A stretch of DNA of 64,000 bases from Alisma plantago-aquatica (lineage: Eukaryota; Streptophyta; Magnoliopsida; Alismatales; Alismataceae). Below, one piece after another: positions 24,301 through 35,437 of this stretch (the first letter of the stretch is position 1; every line of letters starts with the position of its first letter). The translations under genes were made by a program, and so were the position numbers. The stretch spans positions 1,164,668,749 to 1,164,732,748 of the forward strand of contig OY856409.1 in assembly GCA_963693085.1 (NCBI GenBank), read 5' to 3'. The notes below the pieces were generated by a model. It was not told where the DNA came from and ran no database searches. It saw only the letters and a program-made list of their open reading frames with translations.

Positions 24301-26790
24301 TTATTTGTTGGGCAATGCCCACTTGGACTCGAGGAGTGTGCTTGCGTAGATACCCCTTAGTGCATGATATTGCTCGTACTGCATGTTCTCCACCTTGAAT
24401 CTGATAGTGGCAATGGATACCATCCACGACAGGCAGAAGAACCCACAGTCATTGGATAGGGGTACATGTTGAGGGCTTCTGTGGTAGTATTGAGTTTTCT
24501 TGAAGTCATTGCCTTTTGTCATAACGTACCCTTTGCAGTGCTGCTTTATCATCTCGACGACTGCTTCAGTGCAGGTATTTGCCTTTTCTTCTGTAGGAGA
24601 TTTTGATGTTGTCATGTTTGTCTTTTTGTTGAGTGCAAAGGTTGTGGCGTAGCGCTTATACAGAACTACTGTCCTTTTTAGAAGGTTGACATGCAGCAAA
24701 GTCCAGTGGTTGTCGTGAAGAATTGGCAAGAAGATATGCTCTGGCATGGCCACTTCAAGTCGTCGTTGCAGCCATTCTATTTCCCTTGTCTTCTTATCTT
24801 TTAGGATGTCGTCTACCAGTAGGAAATACGTCATGTGTGAGTTTGGCATTAAGTCCCCTAATAATGCCTGGTAGGCCGACATCGTGCTCACAGAAAGATA
24901 CCCTCCAGTTTTCAATGTTTCGCAGAGGTCGTCTTTTAATACGCAGATGTTATCTCATTGAAAGATGACATCTCCTGGTGAGTCATCTTCTTTCAGAGAA
25001 CTCATAATTATCGTCAATTCTTCCATTGACAGACTGAAGCATCTCCATCTATCAAAGTTCTCAAAAGAAGGTGTGATTTCTCCTGTCGACCCATCTGGTC
25101 CATTGTTTCCCAGCTCTTCTTCTTCAGTTTCTGCTTCTGTGGGTTGTTCATTTTTAGGTTGAACTATAGGAGTTGCTGCCACTGAAGACTTCTTTTGTTC
25201 TTCGATGGTTTGCTTCACAGCTTCTTCAGCCTCTACACTCTAGCCCACCTTCCAAGTTGTAGCTCTGGCTGGTTCAGACGGATTGACCCACATAGTTTTG
25301 AGTTGTTTCCTCCAAGCTACCTTTTCGGGAAGAGGAATGTCCATGTAAATCCTATGGGGTATGACGTCTGTGGGCATCGTTGGGTCATTAAATAATCGGC
25401 GATTGTAGATGACTTCCATGACGTACACACCCCGCAGTCCATACAGGTCTTCCGCATCCAGATTTTCAAGGGGGATGCCCTTGTTGATGGCTTCCATCAT
25501 GCGCAGAATAATGAATGTGCAATCCCCTAAACGAGATTCTTCCTGGGGAACCCTTTTGTTGATGGAGAACAGCTTCCAGGACCCTTGGCATTTTGTGCCC
25601 ACCTCTTTGATAGCTCATTGTAGGCGTATCGGAATCTTCAAGGCATCCTCGACGTCCTTCCTTTTGTATATGAGAAAAGTGCTATCCATCTCAGTTGTGC
25701 AACATTTGAGCACTGTCGTCTTACATTCATGTAAATCGACGACAATCAGTGTCCAATGCTTTGCATTCCTGATGGGTAGCACAATAGTTCTGGTCTCTTT
25801 CCTTCAGACTGCCACTTTTAGCTTCGACACTTATGTCACCATGTATTCTTCTTTATATAGTAGGCTGGCCAGACGCATGGTCCCGTTGAAGACCGGTTGC
25901 GTCTTGTCCAGGTGTAAGAACTCTTCCAGGAGGGTGGCACAAAGTACCTTGAACATTCTTTTATGTACTTGTGCCTTCTTTAGGAAAACCCTCTGGAAGT
26001 CGTCTCTAAATAGACATCTACCCTTGTTGTTGTACAGAATGTCTGACCCGGGTAGATCGTCATTGAGGACATCTGTTAGGACATGGAGATCATTGTAGGA
26101 GATGTGCGACACAGCCGTCATGTCCATGTCCTTCATCTTGCAGGGCAGAGGGGGAGCTGCTGCAGGTAACTCTATCCTGGCTTCAGCTTGTCTCTACCTG
26201 GCGGGCCCATCTGTGAAGAAGGTTGCTAGCCCACCATCCTCATCCTCAGACGTTGCCTCGTGTGCCATAGGTGTTGAGGATTCTTGTATCGTTGGCATCG
26301 CCCTTTCCACTTTTTCAGCAGCTTTATTTGTAGGTTGTACTGTGGTTGTTGGTCCAGCTTCCTTTGAGGATGCTTCAACAGTGGTGTTGTCCTTGATGTG
26401 ACTCTCCTCAGAGGCTTGTCCCAACTTAGATTATGCCATCATTTTTAGAGTAGCCTCCATCTTCCCATCATATATGTAGTCGTGGTGCTCTTCAAGAGGT
26501 TGGAAGAGGAGGAAATCATTACTTTCTTCGAACCCAGCCCCCAGCTCAGCAATCATCCTATCTAGCTCTTCTGCTCCAGCTGAGCTGAGCTCTATGACCA
26601 CCTCCTCCCGATGAGCAGCTGCAATCTGCTCTCTTAGAGTTGAAGAGTGTGCTGGAGGGGAGAGGTGATGTTCCTCCTGATGTTTATCTTCATTGGCAGC
26701 TTCATCCATTACTTCCTCTGGGTCGCAGTTGAGGTTGAACCATTTTGATTGTGTTACGTGCTTCTCATTCTGGGGGCTCGACCTTTCCAT
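24301..26790 (-). pseudogene. Element E accessory ORF, C-terminal half with two Ulp1-like C48 protease domains
   Basis: One reading frame runs from 26790 to 24301, interrupted by about eight in-frame stops, so it is a recently decayed gene. The N-terminal part is acidic and Ser/Thr-rich. Two Ulp1/SENP-type cysteine protease cores follow. Domain 1 (about 25830-25420) has the His in AKHWTLIVVDL, the following Asp, a Gln in VPQEESRLGDC and the catalytic Cys in DCTFIILRMM. Domain 2 (24915-24301) has DNHWTLLHVNL, a Gln in SPQHVPL and the Cys in NDCGFFCLSW; its catalytic Asp position reads Asn. This family cleaves SUMO or related modifiers. Two tandem cores in one frame are unusual. Loss of the Asp in domain 2 suggests it was inactive or divergent. 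Confidence 0.75.
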
Positions 26791-28304
26791 TGGCTGGGTC
26801 CCTTTTGAATCAGCAGCGGGAGATGCATTCCTTCTTGTGCTCCCTTCTTTTTTTGTGCCGGCTCCCGCCTCCCCCCCCCCATGTTGTCGTCGTGGTTGGA
26901 GGGACTAGCTAAAGTGCATGTCAGACTGACTGGGTGCTTCGTTCTCTTTTTCTCCCATTGGGCTTCGAGTTCTTTGTGCTCCTAGTCAAGCTTCCAGCGG
27001 TCTTCTTATATGCCCTGGTGCTCTTCTTTAAGGGCAGCCATCGCCGCTTCATAATCCCAGCACATATATTCATTGTCGGTGCGGATGGCCTACCCCTCCT
27101 TCCGCAAGATTGTCATCTCCTCCTGCATCTTTTTCAGCATCCCCATCATCATCCACTGATTGCTTAAAACTTCTTGGATAAAGTCTGAGAATGCTGCCAT
27201 CCTGTTATCCAACGCTTGTACCTGTGTTGTTAAGGATGACAAAGATGTAGAAATTTTTTGTTAATACTATTGGATTGATACATGTATTCCCACATTGCAT
27301 CAAACCTTGTACCCAGGGCACCCCCGAAAGAGGGTGCTTATCGTTTCTGCTGGTGCAGCTGCTGCTCTGTGCATGCTGTCGACGAGCTCGGCACAACTGG
27401 TTGCTCATGTGGCGGTGGTGGGGGCATCTCTCCAGATTTGCCCTTCTCTACGTCTGCCTCTGGTACGGCCTGAGAACCTTGTCTTTCTGGCTCTGCCTCC
27501 GACATGTTGGTGGGCTATGGGGCTTCTTCTGTAGCATTGCCCTTCCCCACCTCTTCCTCCACTGTTGTAGTTTCCTCTTGTGGCTTAGGAGAGGCGGGGT
27601 CTACAGCCTTTTCACCTAGAGGTTGTTTTACGGCCATCTCTTTTTCGGCTGACTTGATGGTGGTTTCAGTCTTCTTTTTCTCCACCGCCAGTTTCTTTCT
27701 CGGCTCCTGGTTCTTTTTCTTTGTTTTTAGGGTTGGGGCACTGCTCTCCCCTGTTGTGGGTGATGGATCTACTAGTGTGTTGGTGTGCAGTGCCCCGGAG
27801 CTCACCTTCTCAATGTCTTTGAGGTTGGTCGCAGCTTATGGGCATTGTAGAATGCCATATCAGGGAGGGGGAGTGGTTTCTTTGATCCTCTATGCTTGAA
27901 ATATGCCTTCTCCCCCTTCAGATCCAAGATTCCCATGCTAGCGAGGGACTTGATGTCGATGCTTTATTGTCCCTTCATTTCTTCATATTTTTTAATTTCT
28001 CCTTCTTCCAGCAGGTAATCGCCGATCATTGTAATATGACCACTCATACAGAAAATAGAATTTCTTTTCACGTCACCGCCTACTGTCATCGATAGTCTTT
28101 TGATCAAAATTATACCGATATCCATTGGTCATTTGTTGATCATGGACCATATGAGGAAAAGGCCCACTTGCTAACTGTCCTGGTCTCCGATCTGGCATCT
28201 ATGGTAAAGGCGGTGATCTTTAGCATTATTCTGATGAAGTAGGAGGTGATTTGGGAGGCTTTGGAGTTCTTAGGGTTGTGTTTCTCCTCCCCAATCAACT
28301 CATT
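26791..28304 (-). pseudogene. Element E accessory ORF, middle part
   Basis: Degenerate coding sequence linking the N-terminal domain to the Ulp1 part. Readable stretches include a Lys/Glu-rich low-complexity segment at 27515-27805 and, between about 27890 and 28300, helix-rich peptide resembling the rest of a plant transposon protein domain (FIRIMLKITAFTIDAR, then a segment with KRLSMTVGGDVKR). Stops and frameshifts are frequent, so exact frame joins cannot be fixed by eye. Confidence 0.5.
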
Positions 28305-29090
28305 TCACATGGTGTTGTTGTCATATGCAGCAACTTCACTTTCCCCCAGAGCTGCTGAACATGCTTTGGTTTCTTCTTCTGTTGCTGTGAATATCATGTT
28401 TAGGTCTGCCTCTGTCACCATGTAGGTTTCGCCCCCTAACCATACTTGGAGCATATAGTCTCCACCTCCTGCTGCTTGTGTCTCGCTGCTGGAGGCGACC
28501 TTCGTCAGTGAAGACAAAAATTCCAAAGTCATCCTCCTGTAGGATTTTTCTTCGAGCGTGCAGATAGTGCAGAGATTTACACCCTTCAGGAACTTCACCA
28601 TCTTGTCGTAGATCCCCATCTTCTTGAAGTCCTCCACATTGAAGTAGTGTGTCGGGCTGCATTCTTTGTTCAGGGATAGCCCGTCATAGGCATACTGGTG
28701 TACTAGGTCCTGGGGCACAAATGGTGGCTCCCCTTTCTGCACAAAGGTTTCTCCCACTGCCTTTTCTACCCTAGGTTTCTTACTGGGCTTGGGTTCCTTC
28801 GGTGCAGCCTTTCGCTTCTTCCCATGCACCGAGCTCCCCGACTCTTCTAGTCGGTATTCATAGGTCTCTATCTCCTCTGTTTGTTCTGTTTCTTCTGGGG
28901 ACTCCTCTTGTGGTAGCTCCCCCAGTATCCTTCGATACTGCTCTATCCTCATATGCATCTCCACTCTTTTCGGTACTGGCAGAGTGGTGTTTGTTTTTAG
29001 AGCTTCTGACAAGCTCTTAACGATCTTCTCCACTTCCTTCAAAGATGTGGCTCTCTGGTATATCGGGTCACTTGTGGTAGGATAAGACAT
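28305..29090 (-). CDS. Element E accessory ORF, N-terminal plant-transposon-protein-like domain
   Basis: 261 codons from ATG at 29090. Residues 1-80 look helical and Glu-rich; a Lys/Pro-rich stretch (KKRKAAPKEPKPSKKPR) at about 90-110 resembles a nuclear localisation signal. Residues 150-240 have the pattern TLEFLSSL ... LGGETYMVTEADLNMIF. A similar pattern (REFYANLRW ... AGKPFHITERSFNLYL) occurs in copia C's accessory ORF. This suggests the uncharacterised plant retrotransposon accessory protein family. The start is supported by a candidate intron acceptor (TTTGCAG) one base before the ATG. It ends at a TGA after which the frame degenerates. Function is unknown; the protein is probably nuclear. 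Confidence 0.6.
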   Translation of the reverse strand: MSYPTTSDPIYQRATSLKEVEKIVKSLSEALKTNTTLPVPKRVEMHMRIEQYRRILGELPQEESPEETEQTEEIETYEYRLEESGSSVHGKKRKAAPKEPKPSKKPRVEKAVGETFVQKGEPPFVPQDLVHQYAYDGLSLNKECSPTHYFNVEDFKKMGIYDKMVKFLKGVNLCTICTLEEKSYRRMTLEFLSSLTKVASSSETQAAGGGDYMLQVWLGGETYMVTEADLNMIFTATEEETKACSAALGESEVAAYDNNTM

Positions 29091-29091
29091 T

Positions 29092-29366
29092 CTGCAAATT
29101 TAAAACATTAAAGGAGATTAGGTTCTGATAATGTACATTGAAGATTATCTTCATTCATCTGGGCACAAATATTATCATTTGATAGGTTATCTTCATTAAT
29201 AGGAAAGTTAGATTTCAATTTTTATAAATTAGACAATAGGATCGGCTACTCTACAAGAGCAGGCCATCATTCAATGATAGGAGTGTAAACTAGGCGATGA
29301 TAAACTAGGGTTTTTGATATAAGAGATAGCTTGGTGATGAAAAGCACAAAGAAAATGAGGTGTTAC
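29092..29366 (-). other. Candidate 5'-UTR intron of E accessory gene
   Basis: On the - strand AAG/GTAACA at 29366 gives a donor and TTTAAATTTGCAG ending at 29092 gives an acceptor placed one base before the accessory ATG. The 275-bp interval is AT-rich, as plant introns are, while the flanking leader is GC-richer. This makes the accessory ORF look like an independent gene with a spliced leader. Splicing itself is inferred. Confidence 0.55.
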
Positions 29367-29522
29367 CTTATTGACGGGTGCAGTTGCGACGGAGGCAATG
29401 ATCGTGGGCGGTAAATGGAAGACTCACGGCAGCAGGTTGTGGGTCTCGATTCGGTGCGGAGGTCTAGGGTTTAAGACGATAGTGATGAGAGCATAAAGAA
29501 TTGAACATTCGGGTTTTAAAAG

Positions 29523-29760
29523 TATTTATAGGCATCAAGACCGCGACCAAATTAACTGAGGGAAAAGACTGCGGTCACAGTTATGATCGTGGTCGCGATT
29601 ATGATCGCAATACGCGGTCGCAGTTATCTTTTTTTAGTTGTAAGAGAGTGATTGTGGTTGCGATTCTTCATATCGACATGGAAGACTGCGGTCTCGGTTT
29701 TGCTTAAGCAAAAGAAAAATTGTGGTCGCGGTTATAACCGTGACCGGATCAAACAAGAGA
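29523..29760 (-). promoter_or_regulatory. Internal promoter of element E: palindrome array plus TATA
   Basis: The - strand holds several GACCGCGATC/GATCGCGGTC-type half-sites between 29760 and 29541, followed by a consensus TATAAATA at 29523-29530. The motif and the surrounding GCCTATAAATA are the same as in E's own LTRs (56669-57005). It lies just 3' of integrase and about 430 bp upstream of the accessory ATG, so it is placed as a second promoter inside the element. Several sites carry C-to-T changes. Confidence 0.75.
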
Positions 29761-29979
29761 TAAAAATTCAAAAAAAATGAATATGTTCATAAAAAGGAAG
29801 AAAAACTTAAACTAATAAGAGAAAGCAAGAGGAAACAAAGATTAAGAGAAGAAAGCAAAAGGTGAAAACTTGGGTTGCCTCCTAAGAAGTGCTTGCTTTA
29901 AAGTCTCTTAGCTAGACTTTTTAAAACTTCATTCCTTGGGCACCGTAGCAGGGTGTGACAACTCTTCATTGCTTCTCTC

Positions 29980-30537
29980 CTATGGCTGGCTTGGTTCCTC
30001 CAAATCAATCTCAGATCTTCTCACAAAGGCATGATCTTCATCAAACCTTTTTACCCTGTGTCCATTAACCTTGAAGATTCCAGTTTTCTCTCCCTGGATC
30101 TCCATTACTCCGGATGGGTAGATTTTTACCACAGTGAAGGGACCTGACCACCTGGTTCTTAGCTTTCCAGGGAAAAGATGAAATCTGGAGTTGAAGAGGA
30201 GTACCTTGTCTCCTTCATGGATATCCTTGTTTTTCAGGTGGGTGTCGTGCCACACCTTGGTCCACTATTTGTAGATTCTTGTGTTCTCATAGGCATGCAG
30301 TCTTAATTCTTCTAATTTTTGCAGTTGTAAGTAGCGTCCTTGGCCAGCCTTTTCCATATCCATATTCAGAAACTTTATTGCCCAGAGGGCTTTGTGCTCA
30401 AGTTCCAAAGGTAGATGGTAGGATTTCCCATATAAGAGTTGATAGGGTGTAGTTCCAATTGGGTTTTGTAGGCGGTTTTATATGCCCAAAGGGCATCATC
30501 CAGCTTCATCGCCCAATCCTTTCTTGTTCTGCTAACA
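29980..30537 (-). pseudogene. int: Element E integrase, C-terminal part
   Basis: Continuation of the integrase ORF interrupted by D. At the D junction it reads [20 protein letters not shown], the conserved region following the catalytic Glu. Then comes a stop-bearing linker and, at 29980-30255, the C-terminal domain (DKVLLFNSRFHLFPGKL ... WSGPFTVVKIYPSG), which binds DNA in gypsy integrases. No chromodomain is present, as expected for the Athila/Tat group. Confidence 0.85.
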
Positions 30538-30542
30538 GTCTT
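30538..30542. other. Target site duplication of D (gtctt)
   Basis: GTCTT here and at 43458-43462 flank element D. Joining the two sides restores the E integrase reading order, which confirms the insertion. Confidence 0.9.
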
Positions 30543-32127
30543 TGACATGATTTTACCGTGCGTATAATGCAAGTGCACGCGTCAGAGTAATATAGGCCTT
30601 TGTGAGGCCCGAGTCGAACACAGGGACACTGAACTTTTGGTAGACTACTTACTAACTACTCACGATCAGCTAGACCGATTAAAAGGTTTTGAGAGTTGAT
30701 TGAAAAATAATAAAAAAACAAAGCAATTGATTAAATGTTGAGTTTAATCAATTTAGATGGGAATCTTTAGGATTGCAGTTTCACCATAGGTTCTCATTGT
30801 ATTTATTTCTATATAGTTAATCAAATTTGTCTCTCATTCCGGGTAGTGGCTTGTAGTCAGAATTGTTCACTGTCGTGATACAATTCACTACCTAAATTTA
30901 GGTCGGTTCCACAGTCGTAGTAACCTATACCCTAAACTAGGTGCATGAAGACCAAACTCTGGTTTTCCACCATTAACTGTACATCACCTTATTCAAGGGA
31001 TTTATTAATTAATGTGAATTTCATCTCTTTTCAACCTTTAATTATTCTTTTAAAGTAATTAAAGGAATTATATTATCATTAAGGTGATCAACAATAATGA
31101 TATAATGGAGAAAAAGAAATCATACCATGGATTTGAGAGACAAAATATGAATTACTATGATAAAAACGTCATACAACAATTACCCGGGCTACTCCCAGTC
31201 CTAAAGACAAAGGGGATTAGCCCCGCATGTTCATCTCAACAAAAGACATGATGAGAGAAAGGGAAAACATGGAGAAACGTGAATAAAAGTGATGTAAACC
31301 CCTGAACGGAGAATATCCAAGCGTTCCTTGATGTAGAGTGCACGATCTACAGCCTTCCGGCGGTGGAAATCATCTTTTGCGGCTCTTGGAATGATCGGGG
31401 CATGATTCTGGGCTTCGTCCTCCTCTCTACCTCCCCTCAGAATGTGTGCAGTGGCTAATGACATCCTCCCCTGCTTAGGGCCGCTGAAATTAGGTATATG
31501 GACCACTTTTGGTTGCCAAAAGATCACTGTTGGATTAGGATCGATCTGGAACAAAACATATCCTGACGGCATCGATGGTATCGACCCACCACAGTATCGG
31601 CTTGTTCTCTTTTTTTCTCTGACGTTCCGCCTGATGCAGACTCGATACCATCGATGAGGATCGATGGTATCGACACTTTTAGGCGTCAGTTTTATCACCA
31701 ATCTATCATTGAAGCTGTGCAATGTCGATAGTATCAACTTTTGTGTCGATAGTATCGACCGATTGATTGATGGCTCGTTGTAGGTATCCCGCTACCATCG
31801 ACCTCCCAGTCGATGGTATCGACTCATCTTGGCTCCTTGCGGCTATCTCCCTGTGACTGTGTCGATACTATCAACAGATGTTGATGGTATCGACAGCTGT
31901 GTATATGCGTTCTTCCTGAAATTGCAAGATAAATCCAAATCAGCTATGCTAGAACATATCAATATGATCATTTATGACCAAAAAGATAAAATATGAGAGA
32001 TTTGATATGAAATGAGATTATAGACTAAAGTGAATGAATCATGCAATACTAACCACAAAAGTGACTAATAAACACATAAAACGCATGTAAAACAAGTCTA
32101 TAAAAGTGACTCAAAATCCTCACATCA
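30543..32127 (-). mobile_element. Element D 3' LTR
   Basis: 1585 bp, ends TGACATG...ACATCA on the + strand. It contains a palindrome array at 31571-31895 made of TCGATACCATCGA and TCGATGGTATCGA. No consensus TATA box is evident near the array, unlike the LTRs of B, C and E. Frames inside (31231-31737) are also present in the other LTR but have no recognisable domain. Confidence 0.95.
31571..31895 (-). promoter_or_regulatory. Palindrome array (TCGATACCATCGA dyads) in D 3' LTR
   Basis: About eight copies of GTCGATRSYATCGAC-like elements, several in inverted pairs with 6-10 base spacers, for example at 31642-31674 and 31795-31820. The motif itself is nearly self-complementary. The matching field in the other LTR is 42970-43226. 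Confidence 0.8.
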
Positions 32128-34039
32128 AACTCCCCTAAGCTTAAACATTGTTCGTCCTCAAGAAGCAAAGCTATAGAATAAAATTGCGAGGGTCAACTAA
32201 AGAACATATTATCACAACAGGCAATGTCATATGATCCCCACCAGACATTCACATACCGGCCCTCACTAACCATAGAATGGTAATTACCCTCTAGGCGACA
32301 ATGATCATCCATAAGAGATATCCACCCCAAGATTGATGAACACTATCAAGTAAGGTAGTTAAAATAATAAAATCCTCTGGTTCAGGCTTGGTGCATCTCT
32401 GTGATCTTCTATCTATGTTTCCCGTTCTATCTACCATCTAAATGGAAGCAGATCTCCTGATATTAATGAATGAGGAGATAATCACGGGTGGCCTTCCAAT
32501 TAGAGCAACGGGTGGATGGAATAGGTGGTTGTGGAATAAATGGAAGCATATAACAGTCAATCATGCAATACAAAAATTAATGCCCTATCATGATGCAAAA
32601 TGCACGTGAAAATGTCCTAATGATATATTTTAGGTGGAATGATGCATGCACTATCATTCTATCCCAATGAGAGACAGAATATCCTACACATGTGCTTGCT
32701 CTTTTTATTATGCAGTTGAACAAATTCCTTTCTCCCTCTGATCTTCATGCTTTTTTTTCAATCCCTTATCTTGCTTAATAGAACAGGATGAAATTTTCAA
32801 TATCTTTCTCTTGGGCTTATTCACATAACTACTATTTTTTTTCTTTTTTTTCTTAACTTTTCAGAGAGTATGAAATAAGTCCTTTATTTGCAGAAGAAGC
32901 AAAGCACATCATTGTACAATATGATTAAAGTTATGCAAAATGCAACTAAAATGACATTGACATGCACTCTAAAATTTATGAATGTAGGATTATAATGCAA
33001 CATTTTTTCTTTTTTTCTTTCAATGCAACAATTGTAAACACTAATCTACAATGCAATCCTAACTACATGTCATGCAACCAAAAGATGACAAACTGTATAG
33101 TGCTCCCAATTCTTATGGTGGAGTGTTAAATAAGATGAAGTGGATAGATCACAAGATTAATTGACAGAACCATTGGAAGATATTATATGGCCCTCCTTAC
33201 TGACATGTGTAAAATCAAGAGGTTTTTCTCTCTTATTTCAGATTAAAATCTCATTACCATTTGATCAGTTCAGGCTCAACATCCAATTCCATCCACTTTT
33301 CTTGAATCATAGGCATGTACAGTTGTGCCCTTATGTTTTAAAGTTGACAAACCCAATTATTTTCATAAGTCATATGCTCAAATTCAAACAAAGCAAGCTT
33401 GCAAATTCATTAAAAAATTCAAATTGACCCCTGACTCCCATGTGACAAACAAAGAGATGACACATTAAATTAGACATCCACGATTACACTAGATAAAATG
33501 TGGATCCTAAAAACTAAGAAAATTGCTAGAACAACAGAAAAGGCAATAAATGATAAAAACTAAAAATAAAAGATAGAAAAAGATTGAAGATGTTCCATCT
33601 CCCCCGCTAAGCTTGAATTCGACTATGGCCTCATAGTCAAAAACAATCTTAAAAGGTGGAACAGTGATACCATTCAGCGTTCAGGTGGTGGGTATTGTGA
33701 GGCGGTGGGATCCCATGATGGATATTGCCCCTGGAAATTTGGATCATACGGGGGCATGGGTGGAGGTTGCGGATATCCCCCGAAGTAATTCTGGCTCAAT
33801 TAATTATCGTAGAACGGTTGTTGTTGCATCTCCATCCTATGCAACCTGTCATGAATATTCTCTTAGTTGGTGAGGAGGAGGTGCTCGTTCTCGTAGATGG
33901 CATGCTGATTTAAGAATAGTCGGTTCGTAGTCTCCTGAATACCGACGAAAGAAGCAGTGTGTTGTTGCTGGGTCTGCTGGATCTCCTGCAGCATAGAATA
34001 GGCATCCTCCCTTTATTGAGAGGGCTGAGGTGGTGGAGG
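32128..34039 (-). other. Element D polypurine tract and 3' noncoding region
   Basis: GCTTAGGGGAGTT on the - strand (32128-32140) abuts the 3' LTR and is the plus-strand primer. The following 1.9 kb is AT-rich with many homopolymer runs and no credible frame; it is the long 3' region between accessory ORF and LTR. Confidence 0.75.
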
Positions 34040-35238
34040 CTACGAAGATGATGATGCACTCGGGTGGAAGTGTGGATGCTTCCGCGGTGCCACGCGTACA
34101 CAAAGAGGAGTGAAAGCCTCCTCTTCCTCCTCATGCTCATCGTCATCGTCATTGTCGTTGTCGTCGTCGTCTTCCTCTTCATCGGAGTCGTCGATGGCTA
34201 TGATGGGCGAAAGTGGTGAGCTCCCTGGATGTCGAAGATAGGATCTGGAAGCGCACACTCTTGGTACTCCTGGTTGACATGGCATTGTGCATAGGCCACG
34301 CCATCATGGAGCGTAAGAAGATTGGAGTGGTGTAGGTGATGCAGATTGACTTTATTCTTGTTGGACATCGGAGTGAGTTGGGAAAAATCCAACCCAATGT
34401 AGAGAGCAAGCGGTGTGATAAGCCCCCCAAAGTGGATAGGCGCTTTTCTTGTACTCCTCCGCATGGCCAGCACACGTGTCAAGAAAAATGCACCCCAATT
34501 GAGCTCTTCTCGTTTCAACAGCTTAGATAGAAAGAACAAGTCTGTCTCTTGAAACTTACTGAGCGAAAGATCACCTCGAGCAAAAAGAGTAGTGCACAGC
34601 ATGCGATGCAGAATCCGCACAAATGGATGCTCGAAATTGGCAATGGCCGCATTATGATAGCTGATGGACTTGCCTGGAGGCATGGTCACCAGCTGAGCGA
34701 AGATCTCATCATAATCCGTCCGGTTGTCCGGCCGCCGGTGCTGATTCGGAGAATGATACCAATTGTAAATTGAATTGAACTATTGGAGGATGGGATTGTA
34801 ATTGTTGTTGTAGAGACGGAAAGAAACGCGGCCCTTGATCCATTCCCGATCAGTGGCGATGAGGTCGTTAGGCACGACGCATATGTCCAGCGATGCCATA
34901 AACTCCACCACTAATTCTTTGTACATCGGCCACTCGCCGAAAAAGGGGTGGCCTTCAGCATGGTACTAGACCTCGTCAGACCTCCTTCTCGTATGCTTTG
35001 CTTGCCCTTGAAGGACATAGGTGAGGTTGGCCTCGAACCCGAGGTCGTAGATCGTGGTCCGATTAACATATCGGGTGGGCTCAATTTTCTAGTAGAGCAA
35101 CTCCTCGTATATCTTTCGTATGTCCGTCGAGGGATGAACAATCCTCGAATGAGGAATGGAGTCGGGTGGTGGAGGAACAAATATCGCAATCTCCATCGGG
35201 GCCGCCCTTGAAGAAGAAGCTCCTTCCGTCCGCACCAT
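34040..35238 (-). pseudogene. Element D accessory ORF (plant-transposon-protein-like, acidic tail)
   Basis: From ATG at 35238 one frame runs to 34198 (347 codons) with three in-frame TAG codons, plausibly decayed CAG. It begins with a Ser/Ala/Pro-rich segment, then ELVVEFMASLDI and a long helical region ending in WGAFFLTRVLAMR and PIHFGGLITPLALYIGL. After a frameshift near 34200 an extremely acidic tail follows (about 34200-34090, Asp/Glu runs). The layout, and weakly the sequence, resembles the accessory ORF of copia C. Longer frames listed upstream of 35238 start at TTG and are not needed. Role unknown; acidic tails occur in nuclear activators and histone-binding proteins, but that is inference. 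Confidence 0.6.
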
Positions 35239-35437
35239 CGTGCACAGAGAGAAAGGGGAATAAGAAGTAGAGCTCGATGAAGGTCGGAAAAGACGATCTC
35301 CGCGTGGTGCAAGCTCGGTGAAGATATCCCGATCCTTGGACGCTCGATGAAGGTCTCCGTTTGCTCAACAATGCTCAAAGCACAAGTGGAAGGAAGAAAC
35401 TCTAAAGTTGTGAAGATAATTGAGAAACAACCCTTCC

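Noticed and set aside
25409..26098. 229-codon + strand ORF
   Set aside because: Antisense shadow of the Ulp1-bearing accessory ORF of E; the - strand frame shows catalytic motifs.
27275..27899. Overlapping + strand ORFs of 79-131 codons
   Set aside because: Antisense of the Lys/Glu-rich middle of the E accessory ORF; Cys/Leu/Phe-rich composition is typical of shadows.
31231..31737. 168-codon - strand ORF in the D LTR
   Set aside because: It lies within the LTR, is cut in the other LTR copy (42562-42915) and has no known motif.
34911..35378. 155-codon - strand frame upstream in the D accessory region
   Set aside because: It starts at a non-ATG codon and shows low protein-like order; the frame from ATG 35238 continues into the conserved C-terminal part.
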